From JBDRED01 sp043820025 [NCBI: Elusimicrobiota bacterium] (lineage in GTDB: Bacteria; RUG730; JBDRED01): 19,813 nucleotides of DNA. The stretch lies in contig JBDRED010000033.1 in assembly GCA_043820025.1 (NCBI GenBank), forward strand, positions 1-19,813. The letters are read 5' to 3'. The notes under the pieces were generated by a model. The model made no database searches and had not been told where the DNA came from. It saw nothing but the letters and a program-made list of their open reading frames with translations. The translations under genes and the position numbers were made by a program. This document shows positions 1-8,241 of this stretch, piece by piece (within the stretch, counting starts at the first letter, position 1; every line of letters begins with the position of its first letter).

Positions 1-194
1 GGGACTGTCCCCTCAGAGAAGTCGAAAAAACTAGTCACGGGGACTGTCACTGAATAGGGACTGTCCCCTAAGAGAAGTCGAAAAAACTAGTCACGGGGAC
101 TGTCACTGAATAGGGACTGTCCCCTCAGAGAAGTCGAAAAAACTAGTCACGGGGACTGTCACTGAATAGGGACTGTCCCCTCAGAGAAGTCGAA
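1..194. repeat. 56-bp tandem repeat array in the gltB leader
   Basis: Three full 56-bp units (1-56, 57-112, 113-168) are followed by a 26-bp partial unit (169-194). The copies are identical apart from one C-to-A change at position 70. Each unit contains the odd-centred palindrome GGGACTGTCCC and a second GGGGACTGTC half, so neighbouring units can form hairpins across 39-68, 95-124 and 151-180. The array touches the window start and may continue upstream. There is no spacer variation, so it is not a CRISPR. It ends only 15 bases before the gltB start codon, so it would be the 5' leader of the message if transcription begins upstream. A diverged copy lies at 4749-4778. Confidence 0.95.
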
Positions 195-209
195 TATAGG
201 AGCAGTAGA

Positions 210-3200
210 ATGAAACGGCAACATGGTTTCCCAAAAAAACAGGGTTTATACGATCCGCAGTTTGAGCATGATAATTGCGGCGTTGGCTTTATCTGTAATG
301 TAAAAGGCGGGAAGGATAATAATATTATCAAAAAAGGATTAGAGGTTCTTGAGCGCATGAGCCATAGAGGCGCTGTTGGCGCTGATCCAAAAACCGGCGA
401 CGGCGCAGGAATTCTTATGCAGATGCCGCATGAATTTTTCCTTAGTGAATGCGCAAAAATCGGCATTACTCTGCCGGAAGCAGGCAGATATGGCTTAGGC
501 CTTGTTTTTCTCCCAAGAGATAATGCTGAGAGAAAGGAATGCATGGAGTCCTTTGAGTCCATAGTGAAAGGCGAAGGTTTAAAGGTTCTCGGCTGGCGCG
601 ATGTTCCTGTAAACAATGAGATTATAGGCGTAACAGCCAGAGAGACAGAACCAATCATTAAACAAATTATCATAGACGCTTCTGATATTAAGGATCAGCC
701 GGCATTTGAGAGAAGATTGTACGTTATTCGTAAGAGAATAGAGACGCATGTCAGAGGATTAAAGCTTAAACAATCTTCCTTTTTTTATATCCCCAGCCTT
801 TCATCCAAAACAATCTCATATAAAGGGCTTTTAATGCCTGATCAAGTAAGAGAGTTTTTTCTAGACCTAAAGTCGCCTGATATAGTAAGCGCGCTTGCGC
901 TTGTTCACTCAAGATACAGCACAAATACATTCCCAACCTGGGACCTTGCTCAGCCGTTTAGATATCTGGCGCATAATGGCGAGATAAATACGCTTAGAGG
1001 CAATATAAACTGGATGAAGGCAAGATATGAATTGTTAAAGAGCGATGTGTTCGATAGCAATATAAAAAAGCTTCTTCCTATAATTGTTCCGGGCGGCAGT
1101 GACTCAGCTACGCTTGATAATGTTTTTGAGTTTTTGGTTTTGTCAGGCAGGCCGCTTGCGCATACGGTTATGATGCTTGTGCCTGCGGCATGGGAAAATA
1201 ACGATGAAATGCCTGACGAGCTGAGAGCGTTTTATGAGTATCATGCATGTATGATGGAGCCCTGGGACGGGCCTGCGGCTTTGGCATTTACCGACGGTTC
1301 AAGTATCGGCGCGTCATTAGACAGAAACGGATTAAGGCCTGCAAGGTATATGATTACAAATGACGATATGGTTATCATGGCGTCAGAGATGGGCGTATTA
1401 GATATAGACCCGAAAAAAATAAAATATTCAGGCAGGCTTGAGCCGGGTAAGATCCTTTTAATCGATACTAATGAAGGCCGCATCATTGGCGACAATGAGG
1501 TAAAGGAAAATATATATAAGGAAATGCCTTATAAAAAATGGCTGCAGAAAAATTTACTTGTATTGGAAGATCTTCCAAACGAGAAGGCAGAAAAACATAA
1601 AGACGAAGATTATTTATCATCCCTTAAGGCATTTGGTTATACAAGAGAAGATTTAAAGGTAATAATTACTCCAATGGCAGAGGATGGCAAGGAGCCAATT
1701 GGTTCTATGGGCAATGACGCGCCGCTCTCTGTTTTATCTAAGAATCCACAGCTTCTTTATACATACTTTAAGCAGTTGTTTGCTCAGGTGACAAATCCGC
1801 CGATTGATCCTATTAGAGAGCACATAGTGATGAGCCTTGAAAGTTATATTGGGCCTGAGAAAAATATATTAGATTCTACTGAGGAGCATTGTAAGAGATT
1901 AAAGGTTAAGGATCCTGTTTTATTAGAGGGAGAGTTTAATAAATTAGAAAAGATCAGAAAGAATGGTTTTAAGAGCAAGAAACTATCGCTATTATTTCCC
2001 GCTAATGATAAAGACGGGTTTAAGACAGCGATAGACAGGATCTGCGATGAATCAGAAACTGCAATCAGTGACGGATACACCTTTATAATTCTTAGCGACA
2101 GAGGAGTAACCGGCGATATGATAGCTCTGCCTGCTCTTCCGGCTGTGGGCGCTGTTCATCATCATTTAGTAAAAAAATCATTACGAAAGAAGATCGGAAT
2201 TATTTTAGAAAGCGCTGAGCCGCGCGAGGTGCATCATTTTGCGCTTTTGTTTGGTTATGGCGCTGATTGTATTTACCCGTATAAGGCCTATGAAGTTGTT
2301 AAAAATCTTGTAAGCGAAAAATATGTAAGCGTTCCTGAAGAGAAGGCAATATATAATTACAGATACGCCGTTAATCATGGAATATTAAAAATATTATCAA
2401 AGATGGGTATTTCTACACTTCAGAGCTATAGAGGCGCTCAGATATTTGAGGCGCTCGGCATTCACGACGAGATTATTGATAAATGTTTCTGCGGAACGCC
2501 TTCAAGAATAGGCGGAATTACCTTTGATATTATCGATAAGGAAACGCGTTTAAGGCATAGCGAAGCGTTTAATAGATACGGCGCCCCGCATTTAAATTTC
2601 GGAGGGCAGTATCAATGGCGTAAAAACAGCGAGTTCCATTTATGGAATCCGGACAGCATTTCTGCGCTTCAGGATGCCGCAAGAAATGAGGATTACGAAA
2701 GATATAAACAATTTGCCGATCTGATTAATAATCAATCGAATCAGCCTGCGACCTTACGAAGTTTAATAAAATTAAAGGATGATTTAAAACCTATTTCAAT
2801 AGACAAGGTCGAGCCTGTTGAATCGATTGTTAAAAGGTTTGTTACAGGCGCTATGAGTTTTGGTTCTATTAGCAAGGGCGCGCATGAGACGCTGGCTATT
2901 GCTATGAATAGATTAAAGGGAATGTCGAATACAGGCGAAGGCGGCGAGGATCCTGCAAGGTTTGCGCCAATGCCAAACGGCGACTCGCGAAGGAGCGCGA
3001 TAAAGCAGGTAGCGTCCGGAAGGTTTGGAGTTACTGCAAATTATTTGGCAAATTCCGACGAGATACAGATAAAGATAGCGCAGGGCGCAAAGCCCGGCGA
3101 GGGCGGCCAGCTGCCTGGACATAAAGTTAGCGCGATAATAGCAAGGACGAGGTACACAACGCAGGGAGTTACGCTTATTTCTCCGCCTCCGCATCATGAT

Positions 3201-4727
3201 ATTTATTCTATAGAGGATTTAGCTCAGTTAATTTTTGATTTAAAGAATGCTAACCCTAGAGCAAGAATAAGCGTTAAGCTTGTGTCTGAAGTCGGAGTGG
3301 GCACTGTAGCCGCAGGCGTAGCAAAAGGCCATGCTGATATGATATTGATTTCAGGCGGAGACGGGGGCACAGGAGCAAGCCCTCTAAGCTCATTAAAGCA
3401 TGCAGGACTGCCATGGGAGCTTGGATTATCAGAAACGCATCAGACCTTAGTCTTAAATGATTTAAGGTCAAGGGTTAGGCTTCAGGCCGACGGACAAATG
3501 CGCACAGGCAGGGATGTTGCAATGGCTGCTATACTGGGAGCTGAGGAGTACGGCTTTTGTACTGCAGGCCTCATAGTTATGGGCTGCCTAATGCTTAGGC
3601 ACTGTCATTTAAATAATTGTTCATTGGGAGTAGCTACGCAGGATGAGGTTTTGCAGGATCGTTTTTCAGGGCGGCCTGAGCATGTGGTTAATTATATGCG
3701 GTTTGTTGCAGAGGAGTTACGCGAATTTATGGCGCAGGCCGGAATAACCGATATGAATGATCTTATTGGCAGGACGGATCTTGTTGAGGTAAACAAAAAA
3801 ATAATTCCTTGGAAAGCTGAGAAGATTGATTACTCGAAGATATTGTATAAGCCGGATGTTCCAAAGGAGACAGGCGTATACAAGACAATGGATCAGAACC
3901 ATAATATTTCTGATGTGTTAGATAGAGAATTAATAAAATTAGCGGAGCCTGCTTTAAAGAAAGGCAAAGAAGTAAAAATTAATTTAAATATAAGCAATGT
4001 AAATAGAACAACCGGAACCATGCTCAGTAACGAGATGTGCATGACGTATGGCGAGGATGGCCTTCCTGATCATACCATAAGCTGTAAATTTAAAGGTATT
4101 GCGGGCCAGTCCTTTGGCGCGTTTTTAGCAAAGGGTATTACATTTGAGCTTGAAGGCTTGGCAAATGATTATGTAGGTAAGGGTATATCAGGCGGTAAGA
4201 TTATTATTTATCCTTATAAGAATGTTCCTTATGTTCCTGCGGAAAATATTTTGATTGGTAACACGACATTCTATGGCGCAATAGACGGCGAGGCGTATAT
4301 ACGAGGCAAAGCAGGCGAGAGATTCTGTATTCGTAACAGCGGACTCCATGCTGTTGTTGAAGGCGTTGGAGACCATGGCTGTGAATATATGACAGGCGGA
4401 GTTGTTGTAATACTTGGCAAGACAGGCAGAAACTTTGCGGCGGGAATGTCAGGCGGAGTTGCTTATGTTTATGACGATGATGGGGCATTTAAATCAAGAT
4501 GTAATATGGATATGGTAGAAATAGAAAGTCTAGAGAAAGATGATAAAGAGACTATTCATGCATTACTGCATAACCATATAAAATATACGCAGAGCGCTCT
4601 TGCGGAGCGTATGCTTGCAGACAGCGCATATATTAATAAATTTATTAAGGTAATGCCTATAGAATATAAGAGGATATTAAACCAGAGAAAGCTGGAACAA
4701 AAAATGGGCATCGAAGAATCGGAATAA
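210..4727 (+). CDS. gltB: Glutamate synthase (GOGAT) large subunit
   Basis: The 1505-residue protein is the full family length (about 1480-1530). It hydrolyses glutamine in an N-terminal class-II amidotransferase domain and passes ammonia to an FMN site, where 2-oxoglutarate is converted to glutamate. Cys23 in the HDNCGVGFI motif is the expected N-terminal nucleophile, implying removal of a 22-residue propeptide. The amidotransferase domain covers roughly residues 23-430, followed by the central domain. The FMN/synthase domain lies around 850-1200 and includes the 3Fe-4S motif C-x5-C-x4-C (Cys1126, Cys1132, Cys1137). The C-terminal glycine-rich GXGXG beta-helix domain covers about 1270-1480. 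AGGAG at 198-202 supports the ATG at 210. The gene is followed by gltD after a 71-base gap that holds a palindrome. No frameshift or missing key residue was seen. Confidence 0.97.
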   Translation: MKRQHGFPKKQGLYDPQFEHDNCGVGFICNVKGGKDNNIIKKGLEVLERMSHRGAVGADPKTGDGAGILMQMPHEFFLSECAKIGITLPEAGRYGLGLVFLPRDNAERKECMESFESIVKGEGLKVLGWRDVPVNNEIIGVTARETEPIIKQIIIDASDIKDQPAFERRLYVIRKRIETHVRGLKLKQSSFFYIPSLSSKTISYKGLLMPDQVREFFLDLKSPDIVSALALVHSRYSTNTFPTWDLAQPFRYLAHNGEINTLRGNINWMKARYELLKSDVFDSNIKKLLPIIVPGGSDSATLDNVFEFLVLSGRPLAHTVMMLVPAAWENNDEMPDELRAFYEYHACMMEPWDGPAALAFTDGSSIGASLDRNGLRPARYMITNDDMVIMASEMGVLDIDPKKIKYSGRLEPGKILLIDTNEGRIIGDNEVKENIYKEMPYKKWLQKNLLVLEDLPNEKAEKHKDEDYLSSLKAFGYTREDLKVIITPMAEDGKEPIGSMGNDAPLSVLSKNPQLLYTYFKQLFAQVTNPPIDPIREHIVMSLESYIGPEKNILDSTEEHCKRLKVKDPVLLEGEFNKLEKIRKNGFKSKKLSLLFPANDKDGFKTAIDRICDESETAISDGYTFIILSDRGVTGDMIALPALPAVGAVHHHLVKKSLRKKIGIILESAEPREVHHFALLFGYGADCIYPYKAYEVVKNLVSEKYVSVPEEKAIYNYRYAVNHGILKILSKMGISTLQSYRGAQIFEALGIHDEIIDKCFCGTPSRIGGITFDIIDKETRLRHSEAFNRYGAPHLNFGGQYQWRKNSEFHLWNPDSISALQDAARNEDYERYKQFADLINNQSNQPATLRSLIKLKDDLKPISIDKVEPVESIVKRFVTGAMSFGSISKGAHETLAIAMNRLKGMSNTGEGGEDPARFAPMPNGDSRRSAIKQVASGRFGVTANYLANSDEIQIKIAQGAKPGEGGQLPGHKVSAIIARTRYTTQGVTLISPPPHHDIYSIEDLAQLIFDLKNANPRARISVKLVSEVGVGTVAAGVAKGHADMILISGGDGGTGASPLSSLKHAGLPWELGLSETHQTLVLNDLRSRVRLQADGQMRTGRDVAMAAILGAEEYGFCTAGLIVMGCLMLRHCHLNNCSLGVATQDEVLQDRFSGRPEHVVNYMRFVAEELREFMAQAGITDMNDLIGRTDLVEVNKKIIPWKAEKIDYSKILYKPDVPKETGVYKTMDQNHNISDVLDRELIKLAEPALKKGKEVKINLNISNVNRTTGTMLSNEMCMTYGEDGLPDHTISCKFKGIAGQSFGAFLAKGITFELEGLANDYVGKGISGGKIIIYPYKNVPYVPAENILIGNTTFYGAIDGEAYIRGKAGERFCIRNSGLHAVVEGVGDHGCEYMTGGVVVILGKTGRNFAAGMSGGVAYVYDDDGAFKSRCNMDMVEIESLEKDDKETIHALLHNHIKYTQSALAERMLADSAYINKFIKVMPIEYKRILNQRKLEQKMGIEESE

Positions 4728-4748
4728 TTAGATTGAGAAAGTAGGCGC

Positions 4749-4778
4749 GGGGACTGTCCCTGAACAGGGACTGTCCCC
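4749..4778. repeat. 30-bp near-perfect palindrome between gltB and gltD
   Basis: GGGGACTGTCCC (4749-4760) and GGGACTGTCCCC (4767-4778) flank TGAACA. Read as RNA this is a 14-bp stem with one T:T mismatch and a very small loop. It matches the 30-base core of the 5' tandem repeats at 28 of 30 positions, and both differences restore pairing here. Flanking bases on both sides also resemble the 56-bp unit, so this is a diverged single copy of that repeat. It lies 21 bases after the gltB stop and 10 bases before the gltD ribosome binding site, where it could affect mRNA stability or the gltB:gltD ratio. No U-tract follows, so it is not a typical intrinsic terminator. Confidence 0.9.
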
Positions 4779-4788
4779 TCTGAGATTT

Positions 4789-4793
4789 GGAGG
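4789..4793 (+). promoter_or_regulatory. Ribosome binding site that fixes the gltD start
   Basis: GGAGG is followed after five bases by ATG at 4799. An upstream in-frame TTG at 4787 would overlap this site and has no Shine-Dalgarno of its own, so 4799 is preferred. Confidence 0.85.
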
Positions 4794-4798
4794 AAACC

Positions 4799-6196
4799 AT
4801 GGGAGATCCAAGAGGCTTTTTAAATAAACAAAGACAGCCGGGTAAATATAGGCGTGTTGATGACAGGAAAAAAGATTTCAAAGAGGTCGCTCTGCCAAGA
4901 ACCGACGAGGAATCCGTCGAACAGGCATCGCGCTGTATGGACTGCGGCACTCCGTTTTGTCACTGGGGCTGCCCTGTATGTAACCTGATACCGGAATGGA
5001 ATGATTTAGTATTTAAGAATAAGTGGAAGGACGCATTCGTTCTTCTTGATTCGCAAAACATACTTCCTGAAGTTACCGGACGCATTTGCCCTGCTTTATG
5101 CGAGGCAGCGTGCGTGCTGGGCGTAAATGATGATCCTGTTACAATAAGAGACAATGAAAAAGCGATAATTGAATACGCGTTTAAAGAAGGGCTGATAAAA
5201 CCAAATCCGCCAAAAAACAGAACGGGAAAAAAGGTTGCTGTTATTGGCAGCGGCCCTTCCGGTATATCTGCGGCAAATACATTAAATAGATTAGGCCACA
5301 ACGTTACTGTATTCGAAAAGGATGCAAAGGCCGGGGGAATATTAAGATACGGAATCCCGGATTTCAAACTTGAAAAATGGATTTTAGATAGAAGAATATC
5401 TATATTAAAGGAAGAAGGCATAGAGTTTAAGACAGGCGTTAATGTCGGGATTGATTATAAGATTGAAAAGATAAAAGATGAATTTGACGCTGTATGTATT
5501 GCTATTGGCAGTAGAGTTCCCAGGGATATTAATACGCCCGGCAGAGAATTAAAGGGCGTGCATCTTGCTATGGATTATTTGGTACAGGCAAATCTCAGAG
5601 AAGAGGGAACAAAGATAGTCGGAGAAGAGATAACAGCAAAGGATAAGAATGTTGTTATTATTGGCGGCGGCGATACAGGCGCTGACTGCGTAGGCGTAGC
5701 AAACAGACAGGGCGCTAAGAAGGTTATACAGATAGAGCTTTTAGAGGAGCCGCCTGTATGCAGGACAAAGGATATGCCATGGCCCGAGTATCCAAAAATA
5801 CTTAGAACCTCAACCTCGCACGAAGAGGGCTGCGAGCGTAAATGGTGTATGCTTACTAAGGAATTTATTGGTAAGAATGGCGTTGTAAAAAAGATTAAAG
5901 GCGTAAATGTAGAGTTTAAGGATTGTAAGCTAAATGAAATACAAGGAAGCGAGTTTGAGTTAGACGCAGACCTGGTTATTCTTGCTATGGGTTTTACAAA
6001 TCCCGAAAAAGCGTTGATAGAAGGATTTAAACTCGATACGAATGAACGCGGAAATATAAAAACAAATGAAAAGCTTCAAACATCCGACAAATCAATATTT
6101 TCTGCAGGCGACGCGCAGAGAGGCGCTTCATTAATCGTGTGGTGTATTGCTGATGGCGTCAAAGCCGCAAAATCAATAGACGAATATCTAAAATAA
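4799..6196 (+). CDS. gltD: Glutamate synthase small subunit (NAD(P)H-oxidising)
   Basis: This 465-residue iron-sulfur flavoprotein takes electrons from NAD(P)H through FAD and 4Fe-4S clusters and delivers them to the GltB FMN site. The N-terminal cluster domain has cysteines 46, 49, 54, 58 and 61, then 97, 101 and 105. The FAD-binding Rossmann motif G-x-G-x-x-G is at Gly150-Gly155. The nucleotide-binding motif GGGDTG is at 289-294. A C-terminal FAD-contact segment reads SAGDAQRGASLIVWCI. Length and domain order are normal for GltD. It follows gltB in the same direction with only the palindromic repeat between them, so the pair is a standard gltBD operon encoding the two-subunit enzyme. The bases do not distinguish NADPH from NADH preference. 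Confidence 0.96.
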   Translation: MGDPRGFLNKQRQPGKYRRVDDRKKDFKEVALPRTDEESVEQASRCMDCGTPFCHWGCPVCNLIPEWNDLVFKNKWKDAFVLLDSQNILPEVTGRICPALCEAACVLGVNDDPVTIRDNEKAIIEYAFKEGLIKPNPPKNRTGKKVAVIGSGPSGISAANTLNRLGHNVTVFEKDAKAGGILRYGIPDFKLEKWILDRRISILKEEGIEFKTGVNVGIDYKIEKIKDEFDAVCIAIGSRVPRDINTPGRELKGVHLAMDYLVQANLREEGTKIVGEEITAKDKNVVIIGGGDTGADCVGVANRQGAKKVIQIELLEEPPVCRTKDMPWPEYPKILRTSTSHEEGCERKWCMLTKEFIGKNGVVKKIKGVNVEFKDCKLNEIQGSEFELDADLVILAMGFTNPEKALIEGFKLDTNERGNIKTNEKLQTSDKSIFSAGDAQRGASLIVWCIADGVKAAKSIDEYLK

Positions 6197-6210
6197 AGTC
6201 GCTGCATGTA

Positions 6211-6233
6211 GCGGTTTGATTTATCAAACCCGC
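6211..6233. repeat. Hairpin after gltD
   Basis: GCGGTTTGAT pairs with ATCAAACCCGC, with one bulged C and a tiny loop. It starts 15 bases after the gltD stop and has no T-run behind it. A weaker imperfect inverted repeat, CGCTGCATGTAGCG, overlaps its left side. It could be a transcript 3'-end structure or a member of a dispersed repeat family; the sequence does not decide between these. Confidence 0.6.
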
Positions 6234-6246
6234 AGTTACCATCATC

Positions 6247-6281
6247 CGTCATCTTGAGGGCTACTGCCCGAAGGATCTTCG
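6247..6281. repeat. CGTCATCTTGAG-type dispersed palindromic repeat
   Basis: The segment begins with CCGTCATCTTGAG and contains two small perfect hairpins: GGGC-TACT-GCCC (6258-6269) and CGAAG-GAT-CTTCG (6269-6281). It resembles the short CGTCATCCTGAG...GAAGGATCT element scattered through intergenic regions of many bacterial genomes. A second, diverged relative lies at 18291-18332. No transposase is nearby. Confidence 0.6.
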
Positions 6282-6331
6282 AAAGTTTTACCACGCGCGC
6301 CAAAATCTCTCTCATTGACAAAACAATTTTC

Positions 6332-6360
6332 TTGTAGTTTATTTTTATTGAAGTTATAAT
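6332..6360 (+). promoter_or_regulatory. Sigma70-like promoter for the GH15 gene
   Basis: A perfect TATAAT at 6355-6360 stands 17 bases downstream of TTGTAG (6332-6337), which matches the -35 consensus only in TTG. A perfect TTGACA at 6315-6320 also sits 17 bases before TTTATT (6338-6343), so two overlapping promoters are possible. Transcription would start near 6367, about 20 bases before the ATG at 6388. Confidence 0.6.
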
Positions 6361-6387
6361 ACGCTCAAATCATAAAGCGAGGCAGAA

Positions 6388-8196
6388 ATGAATGTATATG
6401 ACCACGGAATAATAGGTAATTGCACAACCAGCGCTCTAGTTTCAAGCGATTGCAGTATTAACTGGCTTTGTATGCCATTTTTTGATTCATCGTCAGTATT
6501 TGCTAAAATATTAGACGAAGAAAAAGGCGGATATTTTAAAATATCCGCGCAAAATGTAATTGAGACAAATCAAACCTATATAAAAGATACGGCAATACTA
6601 AAAACGGTATTTAAAACCAAAGAAGGAGAGTTTGAAGTTTCTGACTATATGCCGCGCTTCGTGACCCAGGACAATGAGTATTATTGCCCTCCGGAAATTC
6701 ATAGAAATATAAATTTAATCAGCGGCAGGCCTATAATGAAGATCGAGTTTCAGCCGCGGCCGCATTATGGCGCGAGCGGAATTAATTTTGAGTTTCATAA
6801 ACACTTTATTAAAGCAGTTTCTGACTCCGGCGAACATACAAGCCTTTATCTTTACACGAATCTTGAATATGACAATATTATTGAGTGTAAGCCTGTTGAA
6901 ATCAGCGCATCATTTTTTTTAGTTTTATCTTATCATGACAAACTTGAGCCTGTGGATTTAAATAGGGTAATAAATGAATATGAGATGACAAAAGCATACT
7001 GGATTTCATGGGCGCATAGAACAAAGACTCCTAAAGAACATAAGGAGCTTGTTATTAGGTCGGCAATAACATTAAAACTTTTAATGTTCCAGAGAACAGG
7101 CGCTGTGATAGCTGCGCCAACAACATCGCTTCCTGAGATTGTGGGCGAGGAGCGTAACTGGGATTATAGATACTGCTGGGTGCGCGACGCATCTATGGTT
7201 ATTGACCTTTATGCGCGTATGGGACATACACATACTGCGCGGCATTTTATCGATTTTATTATTAACAGGCTTCTTTTAAAACATCATAATATTTCTGTTA
7301 TGTATGGCATAAATGGCGAGAAAGAACTTGAGGAGTTTACACTGGGCCATCTTTCAGGATACAAAGATTCAAAGCCTGTGAGGGTCGGGAATGCGGCATA
7401 TAAACAGAAACAGAATGATGTTTACGGCGAGCTGATTGATACTATCTATACATACTTTAAACTGAATAAGATGAAATCATTAACTAATCTTGAAGAGATA
7501 TGGACAGTAGTAAGAACTTTGGTAAATCATGTTATTGCAGAATGGGATAAACCCGACAGCGGTATTTGGGAGCGGAGAGATGAGCCCAGGCATTATGTTT
7601 ATTCAAAGATGATGAGCTGGGTTGCTATGGATAGGGCGTTAAAGATTGCGGAGATTCTTAAAAAATATAAATATGCTGACAGATGCCGTAAGTATGCTGA
7701 TATTATTAAAGAGGATATTCTAGCGAATGGCTGGGATGAGGAAGTGAAAGCATTTACTATGTATTACGGCTCAAAGGATCTTGACGCGTCAAATTTATTA
7801 ATGCTGCATTATGGATTCCTGGATAAAACAGATTCAAAGATGCTAAGCACAGTTAGGCAGACATACGAACAGCTTGTAAAGAATAATCATACATTTCGAT
7901 ATACTGCTAACGACGATTTCGGCGCGCCGAAAAATGCGTTTATTGTTTGTATATTTTGGATGATAGACGCTTTATATATTATTGACGAGCAGGAAAAGGC
8001 GCAGGAGATGTTTGAAAATATTATTGCCAAGGTTAATAAGCTGGGATTATTGTCAGAGGGAATAGAGATTGATACCGGAAATCTTGTGGGCAACTTCCCT
8101 CAAGGCTATTCGCATCTCGCATTGATCCAAACAATTTTTCTACTTGAAACAAAATATAATTGGACAGACTACTACTCAGACACAAAAAATACTTGA
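6388..8196 (+). CDS. GH15-family glucoside hydrolase (glucoamylase/trehalase-like)
   Basis: The 602-residue protein matches bacterial GH15 enzymes over its whole length. The N-terminal beta-sandwich region opens with YDHGIIGN and INWLCMPFFDSSSVFAK. The (alpha/alpha)6 barrel carries GEERNWDYRYCWVRDAS (residues 253-269), GIWERRDEPRHYVYSKM (from 392) and GNFPQGYSHLALI (from 568). Glu395 is the likely general acid and Glu557, in LLSEGIE, the likely base; these roles come from family knowledge. Family members remove glucose from alpha-glucans or cleave trehalose with inversion, and the sequence does not show which substrate applies here. No signal peptide is visible, so it should act in the cytoplasm. 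GAGG at 6379-6382 supports the ATG. It probably has its own promoter. Confidence 0.9.
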   Translation: MNVYDHGIIGNCTTSALVSSDCSINWLCMPFFDSSSVFAKILDEEKGGYFKISAQNVIETNQTYIKDTAILKTVFKTKEGEFEVSDYMPRFVTQDNEYYCPPEIHRNINLISGRPIMKIEFQPRPHYGASGINFEFHKHFIKAVSDSGEHTSLYLYTNLEYDNIIECKPVEISASFFLVLSYHDKLEPVDLNRVINEYEMTKAYWISWAHRTKTPKEHKELVIRSAITLKLLMFQRTGAVIAAPTTSLPEIVGEERNWDYRYCWVRDASMVIDLYARMGHTHTARHFIDFIINRLLLKHHNISVMYGINGEKELEEFTLGHLSGYKDSKPVRVGNAAYKQKQNDVYGELIDTIYTYFKLNKMKSLTNLEEIWTVVRTLVNHVIAEWDKPDSGIWERRDEPRHYVYSKMMSWVAMDRALKIAEILKKYKYADRCRKYADIIKEDILANGWDEEVKAFTMYYGSKDLDASNLLMLHYGFLDKTDSKMLSTVRQTYEQLVKNNHTFRYTANDDFGAPKNAFIVCIFWMIDALYIIDEQEKAQEMFENIIAKVNKLGLLSEGIEIDTGNLVGNFPQGYSHLALIQTIFLLETKYNWTDYYSDTKNT

Positions 8197-8202
8197 TCTA
8201 AA

Positions 8203-8213
8203 TATAATATAAT
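8203..8213 (+). promoter_or_regulatory. Overlapping -10 boxes before the lhgO-like gene
   Basis: TATAAT occurs twice, at 8203-8208 and 8208-8213, directly after the GH15 stop. No convincing -35 is found 16-18 bases upstream. If used, RNA would begin near 8215-8220, leaving a short leader that contains GGGGA at 8231-8235 and ATG at 8242. It would exclude the in-frame ATG at 8212. Confidence 0.35.
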
Positions 8214-8241
8214 GACGGTTGTTATTAAATGGGGAATCTTT

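Noticed and set aside
1-194. CRISPR array
   Set aside because: The 56-bp units are directly contiguous and carry no variable spacers; no cas gene is near.
1-209. Glutamine riboswitch upstream of gltB
   Set aside because: The whole visible leader is tandem repeat sequence with no sign of a conserved riboswitch core.
143-673. Minus-strand ORF of 176 codons over the repeat and the gltB start
   Set aside because: It lies antisense to the conserved gltB amidotransferase domain and includes the repeat array; its protein has no recognisable fold.
4787-4798. Earlier TTG start for gltD
   Set aside because: It would overlap the GGAGG ribosome site that is ideally spaced for the ATG at 4799.
4728-4798. 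Intrinsic terminator between gltB and gltD
   Set aside because: The palindrome is strong but no T-run follows, and gltD must be expressed with gltB; a repeat or processing element is more likely.
8194-8241. TGA readthrough joining the GH15 protein to the lhgO-like protein (same frame)
   Set aside because: Both proteins are complete at normal family length, no gene here uses TGA inside its frame, and the lhgO-like gene has its own ribosome site.
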